Of a DNA stretch of 64,000 nucleotides, positions 52,755 through 61,889 are shown in pieces. Within the stretch, counting starts at the first letter, position 1; the number at the start of each line of letters is the position of its first letter. Position numbers and translations under genes: made by a program. Under the pieces are notes generated by a model. It was not told the DNA's origin and did not search any database. It saw only the letters and a program-made list of their open reading frames with translations. The DNA is from FEN-1139 sp038207155 (GTDB taxonomy: Bacteria > Myxococcota_A > Polyangia > Polyangiales > Polyangiaceae): NCBI GenBank assembly GCA_038207155.1, contig JBBRAB010000009.1, positions 62,001 to 126,000 of the forward strand, written 5' to 3'.

Positions 52755-52980
52755 CGCCTCCTCATTCACCCGCGAACCCCGGGAGCCGAGCCGACGTCGG
52801 ATGGCGCCCTGCGGTTCGCGCATTTGGCAGTGCTTAAATCAAGCTTCGCTGCAATCACCGCCCTGCATCAAGCTCCCCAGTCGCGCCGTCCGCGCGGGTG
52901 TACACGCGAATCTGCTCAGGTTTTCCCCGCCGCCGCGCCCAGCGTCGGAGGAGCGCACGCGGACGGATTCCCTCCGGAAT

Positions 52981-52995
52981 TGTACCAGTGGTACA
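52981..52995. promoter_or_regulatory. 15-bp palindromic operator candidate before VWA gene
   Basis: TGTACCA-G-TGGTACA is a perfect inverted repeat ending 8 bases before the ATG at 53004, overlapping the expected ribosome-binding area. A shorter palindrome GTGTACAC lies at 52898-52905. A regulator bound here would block transcription or translation start. The regulator is not known. Confidence 0.5.
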
Positions 52996-53003
52996 CTTGT
53001 TGG

Positions 53004-54458
53004 ATGGCCCTTCAATCCTTCAGCGCCTGGCGACCCGTCTCAACTCTCCGCTGGCTGGCTGCCATCCCACTCGTAGCTCTCGCTGTGGCCGCCGGCTTCG
53101 GTGGCTGTAGTAGCGATGACACCGGCAAGGGCACGAGCACTTGCCCGGCAAGTCTCGGCAGCGCTTGTGGAGCCAAGTGCGCTATTGACCGCGACTGCAG
53201 CACCGGGCTGTTCTGCGCGTCTGGAAGCTGCACCGCTGATTGCAGTTCGGCTGGTCCGAGTTGCGATAGCTCGGGGGTTTGCGGCAAGTCCGGTCACTGC
53301 CTTTCAGGTAAGGATCCCTGTGACGGCGCGCTTGCGGCCAAGTGCGGAGGCAGCTGTGCTTCCGACAAGGACTGTACCGGCGGAACCTACTGCGGCGGCG
53401 GAGCTGCCTGCGTCGCGGATTGTGTCAAGTCGAGTGACTGCTCGGGTGGTGCCACCTGCACCGCAGGGCGATGTCACGCTGGCGGTTTGGTACTGCCTGA
53501 TGCCGGCAAGACGGACTCGGGTGGCGATGCGTGCGTTTCCTCGCACGTCGATTTCTCAAAGCAGGTGCCAACGGTTGTGGTCCTGGTGGATCAATCTGGG
53601 AGTATGTCTACGACGTTCGGCTCGGACTCGCGTTGGAACGTGGTTCACAGCGCATTGATGAACGCTACGACGGGCTTTGTTCCAACTCTTGAGAAGGAAG
53701 TCCGTTTCGGGATTGAGCTGTATTCTGGCCCGCAGGGAGTGGGTGCGGGCGACGGGCAACCGTCGGGGAAGCCGTGCCCATCGCTCACTGAAGTCAAGCC
53801 TGCACTCAATAACGCCGCCGCGATTGGCGCCAGCTATGCCGCGGACACGGTCAAAAATGAGACCCCAACCGGGGACGCGATCGACGCGGTGATGACTTGG
53901 TTCAAGGACTACAAGGAGCCGGGGCCCAAGGTGATCGTGCTTGCCACCGACGGCGAGCCGGACACTTGCGAAAAACCAAATCCCAATTCGCCCGCGGGCA
54001 ATCCCGAAGGCCGCGCTGAGGCCTTGGCAGCCGCCACACGTGCCTATGGCGCCGGCGTGTCCACCTTCATCATCTCGGTCGGCAGCGAAGTGGGCGCCGA
54101 CCACCTGCAGGCGATGGCAAATGTGGGACGAGGTCTCGCGGTAGACTCAGCCGCGCCAGCCCCGTATTATGCGGCCAACAATGCCGCGCAGCTCCAGTCA
54201 GCCTTTGCCGAGATCATTGATGGAGTGCGCTCCTGCGTCCTGACGCTAAGCGGAGCGATCGAAAAGGGTAAGGAGTCCAGCGGCAAGGTCTCGCTCGACG
54301 GAAAAGCGCTTACCTACCAGGCTACCGACGGTTGGCGCGTGACCGACTTGACCCACGTGGAATTGATGGGCGCTTCCTGTAAGACCATCAAATCTGGCGA
54401 CCACCAGGTTGACGTTGAGTTCCCCTGCGGAACCTTCAAGCCAGGACCACTCAAGTAA
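53004..54458 (+). CDS. Cys-rich lipoprotein with von Willebrand A domain
   Basis: From ATG 53004 the product is 484 residues: a lipoprotein signal with lipobox GFGGC (mature Cys near residue 31), a Cys-rich stretch of about 110 residues with repeated C.....C..G..C units (CDSSGVCGKSGHC and similar), and a VWA domain starting PTVVVLVDQSGSMS, whose DxSxS metal site is intact, with TPTGDAID and ATDGEPDTC further on. A final beta-rich part contains the rest. It should be displayed on the cell surface or in the periplasm and bind a protein or metal. Such Cys-rich VWA lipoproteins are abundant in myxobacteria. A longer frame upstream is not used. Confidence 0.85.
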   Translation: MALQSFSAWRPVSTLRWLAAIPLVALAVAAGFGGCSSDDTGKGTSTCPASLGSACGAKCAIDRDCSTGLFCASGSCTADCSSAGPSCDSSGVCGKSGHCLSGKDPCDGALAAKCGGSCASDKDCTGGTYCGGGAACVADCVKSSDCSGGATCTAGRCHAGGLVLPDAGKTDSGGDACVSSHVDFSKQVPTVVVLVDQSGSMSTTFGSDSRWNVVHSALMNATTGFVPTLEKEVRFGIELYSGPQGVGAGDGQPSGKPCPSLTEVKPALNNAAAIGASYAADTVKNETPTGDAIDAVMTWFKDYKEPGPKVIVLATDGEPDTCEKPNPNSPAGNPEGRAEALAAATRAYGAGVSTFIISVGSEVGADHLQAMANVGRGLAVDSAAPAPYYAANNAAQLQSAFAEIIDGVRSCVLTLSGAIEKGKESSGKVSLDGKALTYQATDGWRVTDLTHVELMGASCKTIKSGDHQVDVEFPCGTFKPGPLK

Positions 54459-54697
54459 CGGGTCGGCGCTCTGGGCTGCCGCGGGGACCCTGGTGCCGCG
54501 CGGTGGCTTTCAGCGCAGTCATGGCAATCCGTCTCCGCCTGGGCGATTGCCCCGACTCCTGACGGGCGTAGCGTCAGCGAGTCAGGCGCGGCCAGTGGGT
54601 CGAATCTGGGCTTTCGGTGGAATTCAGTCAGAAACGGTCCGCGCTGGCGCTCGGGAGCCCACCCCTGCCGCACACCGCGTGCTAAGAGCGTCTCGTC

Positions 54698-54910
54698 ATG
54701 GCCGATTCGAAGTCCCCGTCGGGGTTCCCCAAGCTCTCTGGTCGCTCGCGTGGCGACAGCGCGACCGACGCCGTGCACGATGGCTCACGCGTCGTTCCTG
54801 CTGACTACGGCATGCCCGGTTCTCCCGGTGTCGAGAGTCCACTCAAGCCGCTCGCATGGCTGCTGATGCCGTTTGTACTGTGTCTCGCCTACGGTCTGCT
54901 CGTCCGCTAG
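54698..54910 (+). CDS. Small protein with C-terminal membrane anchor
   Basis: The 70-residue product is polar for its first 48 residues and ends in one hydrophobic segment (PLAWLLMPFVLCLAYGLLV) with a final Arg, the plan of a tail-anchored protein. No family is recognised and there is no strong ribosome-binding site. It lies 240 bases after the VWA gene and just before a convergent gene; the bases 54459-54697 hold nothing recognisable. It could be a genuine small membrane protein. Confidence 0.5.
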   Translation: MADSKSPSGFPKLSGRSRGDSATDAVHDGSRVVPADYGMPGSPGVESPLKPLAWLLMPFVLCLAYGLLVR

Positions 54911-54941
54911 GCGCCGTTAGACCTTCTATTGAGCTAGGCCT

Positions 54942-56879
54942 CTACGGAGTCTTACGGCCACGCCCCGGGAGTCTGCCGAAGGTTTGCTTCGCGTAGGCGA
55001 CGAGCTCTGGGCAGGCTGCCGCTCCGAGATCGTGCTGTTCTTTGGGGTCTTGTTCGAGATCCCAACAGTGCCAGCTAAAGTCCCATTCGCGGGCTTCCAG
55101 CTTCTTGTTGCCCGCGAGTAGCCCCCAGTTTTCGAACGCGCAGCTCCAGAGGCTGGAGCAGTTGGTCAAGGGCAGGATGCGCTGCTGTCGTTCGGGGCGC
55201 AGGACGCTATCGCCCGCGAGCTTGCTGCGAAAGCGGGCGATACCTGGAGCGTCGAGAACGCCGAGCAGATCAATCATGGTCACTGCGAGATCCGCGTGCG
55301 TGAGCGGCACATTGCGTTTGGCGCGTAGGGCCGCGATTTCATCCGAGGTGAGAGTTCCCTCGGGCGCGTCGATCCATCCGGGCACTCGAATCTCTTCCTC
55401 GAGCACACTGTATGTATGGCCCATGTTGTTGTGCTCACGGAACGCCTCGCCGTGGTCACTCGTGTAAACGACGACCGTCCGCTTGCCGCTCGCCTGCCGA
55501 CGCATGTGCTCGAGGAACCGAGCCACCTGGATGTCCTGCTGGTAGACGACGTTCAGGTAGTAGTTGAAGAACTTCTGATTCTCCTTAGGGGATTTGGAGA
55601 GCGACGTGGGCTGGAAGGGCTGCGGTCCTGACTCCTCCAAGTAGTAAGGAAAATGCGCATTCGAGAGCTGCACCAGGGCAAAATACGGCTCTTTTAGGGT
55701 CTCGAACTCGTGCATCAGTCGCTGCGCCAGCAAACGTTCAGGGGCGCCGGTGTCGAGATCAGCGGCCGGATCGAGATCGGTGGCCGTGAAGCGGCGCTCG
55801 ACGCCAAGGTTTTCCACCCACAGCCGCGAATTGCCGAACATCATGTTCTGCGATGTAAAATACGCCGTGTGGTAGCCAGCAGCTCTGGCGTAGTCGAACG
55901 TGAGTGGCCAGGTATGCAGCGTCTCTTGCGACTCAGTTGGCAACAGCCCGCCCCACAGCACTGCTGCCGAGATGGCTGTGCAGGAGTCGAGAGCGCGCAC
56001 CTGAGTCAGCGGATAGCGATTCGGAAAGAGTCGATTGGTGGACTCCGTGCGCCGGCAATCGGGCGAGTATTCGACGCAGGTAGCGTCGGCACGCACGCTT
56101 TCCAGCTGAACCAGCAGCACATTGCGAGGGCTCGCCAGTTTTGGCTCCAGTTTTGGCACCGGCAGAGATTTGCGCGAGCGCGGGCGGACTTGCCCGGATT
56201 GTTCGGTAAGTCCTAGATCAGTACGGATCAGGCCACCGATGGCAGACAGGTACAGCACGTCGGGCGTCGAGGCCTGCTGCTGCCGAAAATGGGTCGGAAT
56301 AAACAGGGCTGCCACGAGCGCCAGTGGCGCCAAAACGACGGCAGCGCGCTCGACTCGCCGGGGGACTTGCAACGCGGCGCGCGTAGCCACGACTAGCAAG
56401 CAACCAAAGACCAGCGGCGGGAGTTTGGCGTGAGCATAGTTCGGAAGGTCAGCGAGTAGCTGATTGAACACGCTGCCCATCAGATTGGCGGCGAAGGCTG
56501 AGATGTCCTGGTTGAGGTACGCGTTGTACTGCTCGAAGAAGTAATGCTGCCCGCCGAACGCCAGCGTGAACTCCAGCACGAACAGCACGCCAAACACCCA
56601 ACGCCAGCCTCGACCCGAGCGACTGGCTGCGAGCAGCAGCAGCGCACCCACCACCAGGCTCTCGGCGAGCGCGCCCAGGTAGGTGAGGCGATGGTAACCG
56701 GAAAACCCAAGGATACGCTCGCCCCGGCGATAGAAGTCTCCTGCCACATGCGCAAGCGTTGGAACGCCGAGCAGCAGCCATCGGGCGCGGCTCCGCACAG
56801 GCGCCAGCTCTGCACTCCGGGTGGGGGCGGATTCCGTGAGGGCTTCGTCGGGAAGTGAGGGCTCGACCGTGGCGTCCAT
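54942..56879 (-). CDS. Sulfatase-fold membrane enzyme (LtaS/EptA-like)
   Basis: The 645-residue protein has five transmembrane helices in its first 215 residues and an extracytoplasmic sulfatase-family domain: NVLLVQLESVRADAT at the first metal site, a nucleophile region ALDSCTAISAAV, and VVYTSDHGEAFREHNNMGHTY for the second metal site, with C-terminal ASN-like features. Known members of this layout transfer phosphoglycerol or phosphoethanolamine to envelope lipids or glycans. Whether the nucleophile is the Ser or the Thr of DSCTAIS is not certain by eye. No neighbouring lipid gene indicates the substrate. Start ATG 56879. Confidence 0.82.
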   Translation of the reverse strand: MDATVEPSLPDEALTESAPTRSAELAPVRSRARWLLLGVPTLAHVAGDFYRRGERILGFSGYHRLTYLGALAESLVVGALLLLAASRSGRGWRWVFGVLFVLEFTLAFGGQHYFFEQYNAYLNQDISAFAANLMGSVFNQLLADLPNYAHAKLPPLVFGCLLVVATRAALQVPRRVERAAVVLAPLALVAALFIPTHFRQQQASTPDVLYLSAIGGLIRTDLGLTEQSGQVRPRSRKSLPVPKLEPKLASPRNVLLVQLESVRADATCVEYSPDCRRTESTNRLFPNRYPLTQVRALDSCTAISAAVLWGGLLPTESQETLHTWPLTFDYARAAGYHTAYFTSQNMMFGNSRLWVENLGVERRFTATDLDPAADLDTGAPERLLAQRLMHEFETLKEPYFALVQLSNAHFPYYLEESGPQPFQPTSLSKSPKENQKFFNYYLNVVYQQDIQVARFLEHMRRQASGKRTVVVYTSDHGEAFREHNNMGHTYSVLEEEIRVPGWIDAPEGTLTSDEIAALRAKRNVPLTHADLAVTMIDLLGVLDAPGIARFRSKLAGDSVLRPERQQRILPLTNCSSLWSCAFENWGLLAGNKKLEAREWDFSWHCWDLEQDPKEQHDLGAAACPELVAYAKQTFGRLPGRGRKTP

Positions 56880-57003
56880 GGCTGCGTTCCCCGCCAGCGA
56901 TGGCGGAGGCGAACCCTACTGCCCCACCGCTCCGACGCAACCAGTCCGGCTGGTTGAGGGGCAGCAAGCTACTGTCTGGATCCAGCCGGGGCCGAAACCG
57001 TGC

Positions 57004-58764
57004 TCAGTCTGTCAGGTCGTCGAACAGTTTTGCCGCTGCAATTCGATCCAGTACGCGACGAGCGGTCCACTCAGGTTCGCCGGTGGCGGCCGCAGCAAAC
57101 ACTAGGTTGCCATGTTCAGCGCGTAGGGGGCCCTCCAGGTCCCTATCGACGGCGTTGACGATCGTGATGAAGCCGGCGCCTACCAATCGCCGCACCTGCT
57201 CTGGCCACCGCTTGGACAGCGTCTCGGCCGAGCCAGACTGCGCAGCTTGGTCCGAGGAGTCGAGCACCACCGCGAGGCGTTGCTCATCGAATGCCGCGCG
57301 CTCCAAGGTCTTTGCGAGGAAGCGCCGCGCGTCGGCTTTGCCCTCCAGCCAGACCACCGCGCCGGACTGCTTTAGGCGTGCCCTCCGCTCAGCGCTGGTC
57401 ACCCAAGATTCCTGCTCGCTTGCGTCGTCGGTTGCGCCCGGCGCCGTGTCGCTCGTGTCCACGATCATGCCCGCCGCCACGGTGTCGTTGGACAACGCTT
57501 CGATCAGAATGAAGGCGCCCGTGCCTCGATTCGTCGTGTACGGATCGACGAACAGGGGCTTGCGGGTCTTGAGTGACACCCGGCCGATGTCATTGAGTTC
57601 GAAGCGCTCTGCAGGCACGCGCGCCAGCGTCTCCAAATCGATCAGGTGGGTCACGGACGCCACCTCGGCTCGCACGGTCTGCGTCGTATGTTTGAGCAAG
57701 TAGCCACGACCGGGATCGAGCGGTTTGGCGCTCATCCACACCAACATGGCGTCAAACTGTCGAGTGACGCGCGGTCGATCGTGCGAATGCACCAGCATGT
57801 CCCCGCGACTGATGTCGACCTCATCGGCGATACGGACCGTGATGCTCATCGGCGCAGTGGCTTGTTCAAGCGGTCCCTCGAAGGCATCGACGTGCGTCAC
57901 CCGGCTGGTCTTACCGGACGGTAATACCGTGATTTCGTCCCCGGGCTTGATGGTGCCAGATGACAACGTGCCTGCAAAACCTCGGTAGTCGAGGTTTGGA
58001 CGGAGCACATACTGCACCGGCAAGCGCAGACTGCTGTGGTCGATATCGTGCGCGATCACCACGCTTTCGAGGTGCGTCAGCAGGGTCGGACCCGAGTACC
58101 ACGCAGCGCGCGTGCTCGGGTTGACGACGTTGTCTCCGTGCTTGGCGCTGACGGGAATGAACACCGTGTCGCGAAATCCGAGCTCCGTCACAAAGCTCGA
58201 GAATTCCTTGCGGATCGCCTCGAACACCGCCTGGTCAAAGTCGACCAGATCCATCTTGTTGATGCAGACCGCCAGGTGGGGGATCCCCAACAGCGACGCG
58301 ATGAAGGCGTGGCGCCGCGACTGGGGCAGTACTCCCAGCCGGGCGTCGATCAGCACGATCGCGAGGTTGGCCGTGGATGCGCCCGTCGCCATGTTGCGCG
58401 TGTACTGAACGTGGCCAGGCGTGTCAGCGATGATGAATTTGCGCTTTTCAGTCGTGAAATAGCGATAGGCGACGTCGATCGTGATGCCCTGCTCGCGCTC
58501 GGCCTTGAGCCCGTCGGTAAACAGTGAGTAATCGAGCTCGACGTCGCCGCGCTTGGTGGTCGCCTTGCGGACCGCGCTGAGCTGGTCTTCGTAGACCTGG
58601 GAGGTGTCGTGCAGCAGGCGTCCAATCAGGGTGCTCTTGCCGTCATCGACGGAGCCGACAGCCGTGAACCGAAGCAGCTCCTTGGCCTGGTGCAGCCGGA
58701 GGTGCTCAAGGACATCCTGATCGCTAGTGAGATCCAAAGTGGGTCGGTGCATGGTGGGATCCAT
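57004..58764 (-). CDS. cysN: Sulfate adenylyltransferase GTPase subunit CysN with decayed APS-kinase tail
   Basis: Residues 1-430 of this 586-residue protein are a CysN: GTP motifs GSVDDGKST (residues 37-45), DTPGHVQYTRNM and NKMDLVDF, then EF-Tu-like domains 2 and 3. CysN drives formation of APS by CysD. The last 130 residues run parallel to an APS-kinase (CysC) domain, beginning GAVVWLEGKADARRF where CysC has WLTGLSGSGKST and reading VVLDSSDQ where CysC has LDGDN. The P-loop and Asp pair are therefore lost and the tail cannot be a normal kinase. A separate cysC is not in the window. It starts 5 bases after the cysD stop. Confidence 0.92.
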   Translation of the reverse strand: MDPTMHRPTLDLTSDQDVLEHLRLHQAKELLRFTAVGSVDDGKSTLIGRLLHDTSQVYEDQLSAVRKATTKRGDVELDYSLFTDGLKAEREQGITIDVAYRYFTTEKRKFIIADTPGHVQYTRNMATGASTANLAIVLIDARLGVLPQSRRHAFIASLLGIPHLAVCINKMDLVDFDQAVFEAIRKEFSSFVTELGFRDTVFIPVSAKHGDNVVNPSTRAAWYSGPTLLTHLESVVIAHDIDHSSLRLPVQYVLRPNLDYRGFAGTLSSGTIKPGDEITVLPSGKTSRVTHVDAFEGPLEQATAPMSITVRIADEVDISRGDMLVHSHDRPRVTRQFDAMLVWMSAKPLDPGRGYLLKHTTQTVRAEVASVTHLIDLETLARVPAERFELNDIGRVSLKTRKPLFVDPYTTNRGTGAFILIEALSNDTVAAGMIVDTSDTAPGATDDASEQESWVTSAERRARLKQSGAVVWLEGKADARRFLAKTLERAAFDEQRLAVVLDSSDQAAQSGSAETLSKRWPEQVRRLVGAGFITIVNAVDRDLEGPLRAEHGNLVFAAAATGEPEWTARRVLDRIAAAKLFDDLTD

Positions 58765-58769
58765 TGGGC

Positions 58770-59711
58770 TCAGAAGTACCCTTCGCGCTTCTTCAACTCC
58801 ATCGAGGCTTCTTCGTCGTGATCGATCAACCTGCCTGCTCGCTCAGAATAGCGAGTCGCGATCATCTCGCCGATGATGGCGGGCAGCGTCGTCGCTGTCG
58901 AGCGGACGGCGGCCGTCAGCGGGTAGCAACCCAAGGTCCTAAAGCGCACCCACTCAAGCTGCGGGGTCTCTCCGGGCAGGAGGCGCATGCGCTCATCGTC
59001 GACCATGATGAGCTGCCCGTCGCGCTCAACCACGGGACGTTCGGCAGCGAAGTACAGCGGGACGATCTCGATGTTTTCCAGGTAAATGTAGAGCCAGATG
59101 TCGAGCTCCGTCCAATTGGACAACGGAAAGACGCGGATGCTCTCGCCCCGATCCAACCTGGAATTGTAGAGGCTCCACAGTTCCGGGCGCTGGTTTTTGG
59201 GATCCCATTGACCGAATCTGTCGCGGAAGGAATAGACGCGCTCTTTGGCCCGCGACTTTTCTTCATCACGCCGTGCACCACCAAAGGCTGCATCGTAACC
59301 ACCCTGCTCGAGTGCCTCAAGCAGCGCGTGGGTCTTGAGAACCGTGGTGTACTTCTGACTCGTGTAGTCAAAGGGATTGATACCGTCGGCGACTGCCTGC
59401 TCATTGCGATGCACGTGCAGATCGAAACCGTGCTGCCTGCAGAAGCTGTCGCGAAATGTGATCATCTCGCGAAACTTCCAGGTGGTGTCGATGTGCAAGA
59501 GCGGGAAGGGAAGCTTGCCCGGGTGGAACGCTTTGCGCGCCAGGTGCAGCATCACCGCGCTGTCTTTGCCGATGGAGTAAAGCATCACCGGGTTCTGAAA
59601 CTCGGCGGCGACCTCGCGCAGGATGTGGAGGCTCTCGGCTTCGAGCTGCCGAAGATGGGTCAGGCGCTCGGGCGGCACAACCGGCGCGGGTGGGCTAGCG
59701 GCTGGAGTCAT
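58770..59711 (-). CDS. cysD: Sulfate adenylyltransferase subunit CysD
   Basis: The 313-residue protein has the PP-loop YSIGKDSAVMLHLARK, GGARRDEEKSRAKERVYSFRD, and PLSNWTELDIWLYI typical of CysD. It forms APS from ATP and sulfate together with CysN, the first step of assimilation. The C-terminus shows the ERAGRLIDHDEEASMELKKREGYF tail usual for the family (quoted in parts). Start ATG 59711; upstream of it is the divergent terC gene. cysD and cysN form one operon on the reverse strand. Confidence 0.96.
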   Translation of the reverse strand: MTPAASPPAPVVPPERLTHLRQLEAESLHILREVAAEFQNPVMLYSIGKDSAVMLHLARKAFHPGKLPFPLLHIDTTWKFREMITFRDSFCRQHGFDLHVHRNEQAVADGINPFDYTSQKYTTVLKTHALLEALEQGGYDAAFGGARRDEEKSRAKERVYSFRDRFGQWDPKNQRPELWSLYNSRLDRGESIRVFPLSNWTELDIWLYIYLENIEIVPLYFAAERPVVERDGQLIMVDDERMRLLPGETPQLEWVRFRTLGCYPLTAAVRSTATTLPAIIGEMIATRYSERAGRLIDHDEEASMELKKREGYF

Positions 59712-60008
59712 GTCTCCATGATAAGTAGCACCTATCCGGTCGGAAAACAGTGGTACAGCTGACTATTTCTCGGGATGGAATGTTTTATTTGTAGTTACAG
59801 GTGGTTAAGGCTTGCTCGGAGCCGCGTGCCGGAGGCAGACCATCGAGACTCACGGTCAATTCTCGCACGGGCTGGAGTATTAGGTGCACGGGCCGAGTTG
59901 GTCCGGGGGCCACGGACGCCATGGGGACGCTGGGGCAGTTGGCATTTCGGTACGAACGGTGGTTTCGAGTAGGATCGCGCGAGGGCGGCTCTGATAGAGT
60001 CCGCCGCG
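59712..60008. other. Divergent regulatory region between cysD and terC
   Basis: The 297 bases contain the most A/T-rich run in this part (59755-59800) next to the cysD start, as expected for a promoter. Exact promoter elements could not be fixed. CAGTGGTACA at 59748-59757 shares its sequence with the palindrome before the VWA gene, but here it lacks the other arm. Confidence 0.5.
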
Positions 60009-60779
60009 ATGTTCGCGCTCTTTACATGGGAGAACCTGATCGCGCTTGCCACCCTCACGGTCCTCGAGATCGTGCTTGGGATCGACAATCTGGTATTTTT
60101 GTCGATCCTGACCGGCAAGCTTCCCCCCAACGAGCGGCCCCGGGCGCGCTTCGTCGGTCTTGGGTTAGCGCTCTTTGCGCGGATCGGGCTGCTGCTCGGC
60201 ATCACCTGGGTGATGGGGCTGACTCAGGATTTCTTTCAGCTGTTTGGTCATGGACTGTCCGGCAAGGATCTCATCCTGGTGGGCGGTGGGCTCTTTCTCA
60301 TTGCCAAGGCCACTCACGAGATCCACGAAAAGACCTCACCCGAACATGCGAATGACGCCAAGGGTGAGGCCAAGGCGCCCACCCGCTTCATTTGGACGAT
60401 CGCTCAGATCGTGGTGATTGACCTGGTCTTTTCGCTAGATTCCGTGATCACCGCGGTGGGTATGGCTCGCGCGATCCCCGTCATGATCACGGCGGTCATC
60501 ATCGCGGTGATCGTCATGATGGTGTTCAGCGGTGCGATTTCGGATTTCGTCGATCAGAACCCCGCCATCAAGGTTTTGGCGCTGGCCTTCCTGATTCTGG
60601 TCGGCGTGATGCTGACGGCTGAAGGCTTCGACCAGCACATCAGTCGCGGCTACGTCTACTTCGCGATGGCGTTTTCGTTGGTGATCGAGCTCATCAACAT
60701 GCGGTCGCGCCGCATTGAGCAATCGCTGCGGTCTTTGCCGCCGACGGGCGAGACGGGACCCTCGGCGCCTGGAGGCTGA
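60009..60779 (+). CDS. TerC-family integral membrane protein
   Basis: The 256-residue protein has seven hydrophobic segments and both TerC signatures: EIVLGIDNLVFLSIL near residue 20 and VVIDLVFSLDSVITAVGM near residue 140, each with the conserved acidic residue pattern in the membrane. TerC proteins are linked to metal ion (manganese) export or loading of exported metalloproteins and to tellurite resistance. No tellurite operon is present, so the former is more likely. Start ATG 60009. Converges with aat, with a hairpin between. Confidence 0.9.
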   Translation: MFALFTWENLIALATLTVLEIVLGIDNLVFLSILTGKLPPNERPRARFVGLGLALFARIGLLLGITWVMGLTQDFFQLFGHGLSGKDLILVGGGLFLIAKATHEIHEKTSPEHANDAKGEAKAPTRFIWTIAQIVVIDLVFSLDSVITAVGMARAIPVMITAVIIAVIVMMVFSGAISDFVDQNPAIKVLALAFLILVGVMLTAEGFDQHISRGYVYFAMAFSLVIELINMRSRRIEQSLRSLPPTGETGPSAPGG

Positions 60780-60799
60780 CTCGGTTTGCACTCGCGAAT

Positions 60800-60829
60800 C
60801 AGCGCGCGCTGCTGCGACCGCGCGCGCTG
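60800..60829. terminator. Hairpin between convergent terC and aat
   Basis: Arms CAGCGCGCG and CGCGCGCTG pair perfectly around a 12-base loop. It lies in the 57-base space between two convergent stops. There is no T-run, so it may be an imperfect or rho-assisted bidirectional terminator. Confidence 0.55.
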
Positions 60830-60836
60830 CCGGTCG

Positions 60837-61547
60837 CTAGCGCCAATCGAGCGGTCCCGACGGCCAGTCGCGCGGAACCTCCCTGAGTGACTTGAGTTCA
60901 CTCAGGTAGGCGCCGCGTGGGATTTCCTCTGCGCCGAGACTCTCGAGGTGTGGCGTGAGAAACTGGACGTCGATCAGCTCAATGCCGGCACGCGCGAGGG
61001 TGCGTACGGCCGCCACGAGCGCGAGCTTGGACGCATTGGTGCGACGATGGAACATGCTCTCTGCGGCAAAGACGGCGCCGACGTGAACTCCGTACAGCCC
61101 GCCCGCCAGCTCCCCATCCATCCAAACTTCGATGCTGTGCGCGTGCCCAAGCCGGTGAAGTTGAGCATAGGCCCCTTGCATCACGCTCGTTAACCAAGTG
61201 CCTTCAGCTCTGTGCGCGCAACCGACCATGACTCCGCGAAAGTCCGTGTCGCTGCGGAGCTCGAAGCGACCGCGCGTGAGCTCCCTCTGGAGACTACGGG
61301 ACACGTGCAGGTTGGAGGCACGCAGCACGGTGCGAGGCTCGGGCGACCACCAGAGGATCGGCTGGTCCGCCTCAAACCAAGGAAAGAGCCCCTCACGATA
61401 GGCGAGCTGCAGCCACGCGGGCTCAAGGCTCCCTCCCACCGCAATCAGCCCGTCCTGCTCCGACATCTCCCGAGGGTCAGGAAAAAAGGGCGTGCCCTTC
61501 GGGGGCAGCAACCATGGGCGAAAGGGTTGGGCGGGGCGCTCGGTCAC
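60837..61547 (-). CDS. aat: Leucyl/phenylalanyl-tRNA-protein transferase Aat
   Basis: The 236-residue protein carries family motifs: FFPDPREMSEQDGLIAVGGSL at the N-terminus, a GLFPWF and ILWWSPEPR segment, SIEVWMDGELAGGLYGVHVG and FFRR-like AESMFHRRTNASKLAL. Aat attaches Leu or Phe to N-terminal Arg/Lys of proteins, marking them for ClpSAP degradation by the N-end rule. ClpS and ClpA are not in this window. Start GTG 61547. Length is normal. Confidence 0.95.
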   Translation of the reverse strand: MTERPAQPFRPWLLPPKGTPFFPDPREMSEQDGLIAVGGSLEPAWLQLAYREGLFPWFEADQPILWWSPEPRTVLRASNLHVSRSLQRELTRGRFELRSDTDFRGVMVGCAHRAEGTWLTSVMQGAYAQLHRLGHAHSIEVWMDGELAGGLYGVHVGAVFAAESMFHRRTNASKLALVAAVRTLARAGIELIDVQFLTPHLESLGAEEIPRGAYLSELKSLREVPRDWPSGPLDWR

Positions 61548-61889
61548 GGCAAAGGTCCCCTAGGCCCGAGCGCGCGGCAGCGCCAGTGGCGTTTTGGGGG
61601 CCGCCGGGGTCAAGAGAGCATCGGTTGTGGTCATTGGTGGCACTGTCGGGAGGTGTTGGGCAAGGCTGGAGTCCAGCAGGGCTGAGATTCTGCGCTGGCA
61701 CTGGCTAAAGCCATTGGCAAGTCAGAATTGCTTGCTGCGGATTGCTACTCTCTCGGGTGATTCTGCTAGAATCGGCAGGATCGCCCGAGGCTCACAGTCC
61801 CGCAGCCATGGGCGCGCATCCAACTGCATTCTTGCCCTAGCCCACGCCCGCGCCCCGGAGCGTGGTCCATTGTCCTGAGGAGCCGAACC
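61548..61889. promoter_or_regulatory. Upstream region of the MYXO-CTERM gene with a possible promoter
   Basis: TAGAAT (61767-61772) resembles a -10 box, and a TTGCTA lies 19 bases upstream of it, a little too far for a normal spacing. The -10 overlaps the inverted repeat GATTCT-gct-AGAATC (61759-61773). GAGGAG lies 7 bases before the ATG of the following gene. Nothing else is recognisable; no gene in the region could be supported. Confidence 0.35.
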
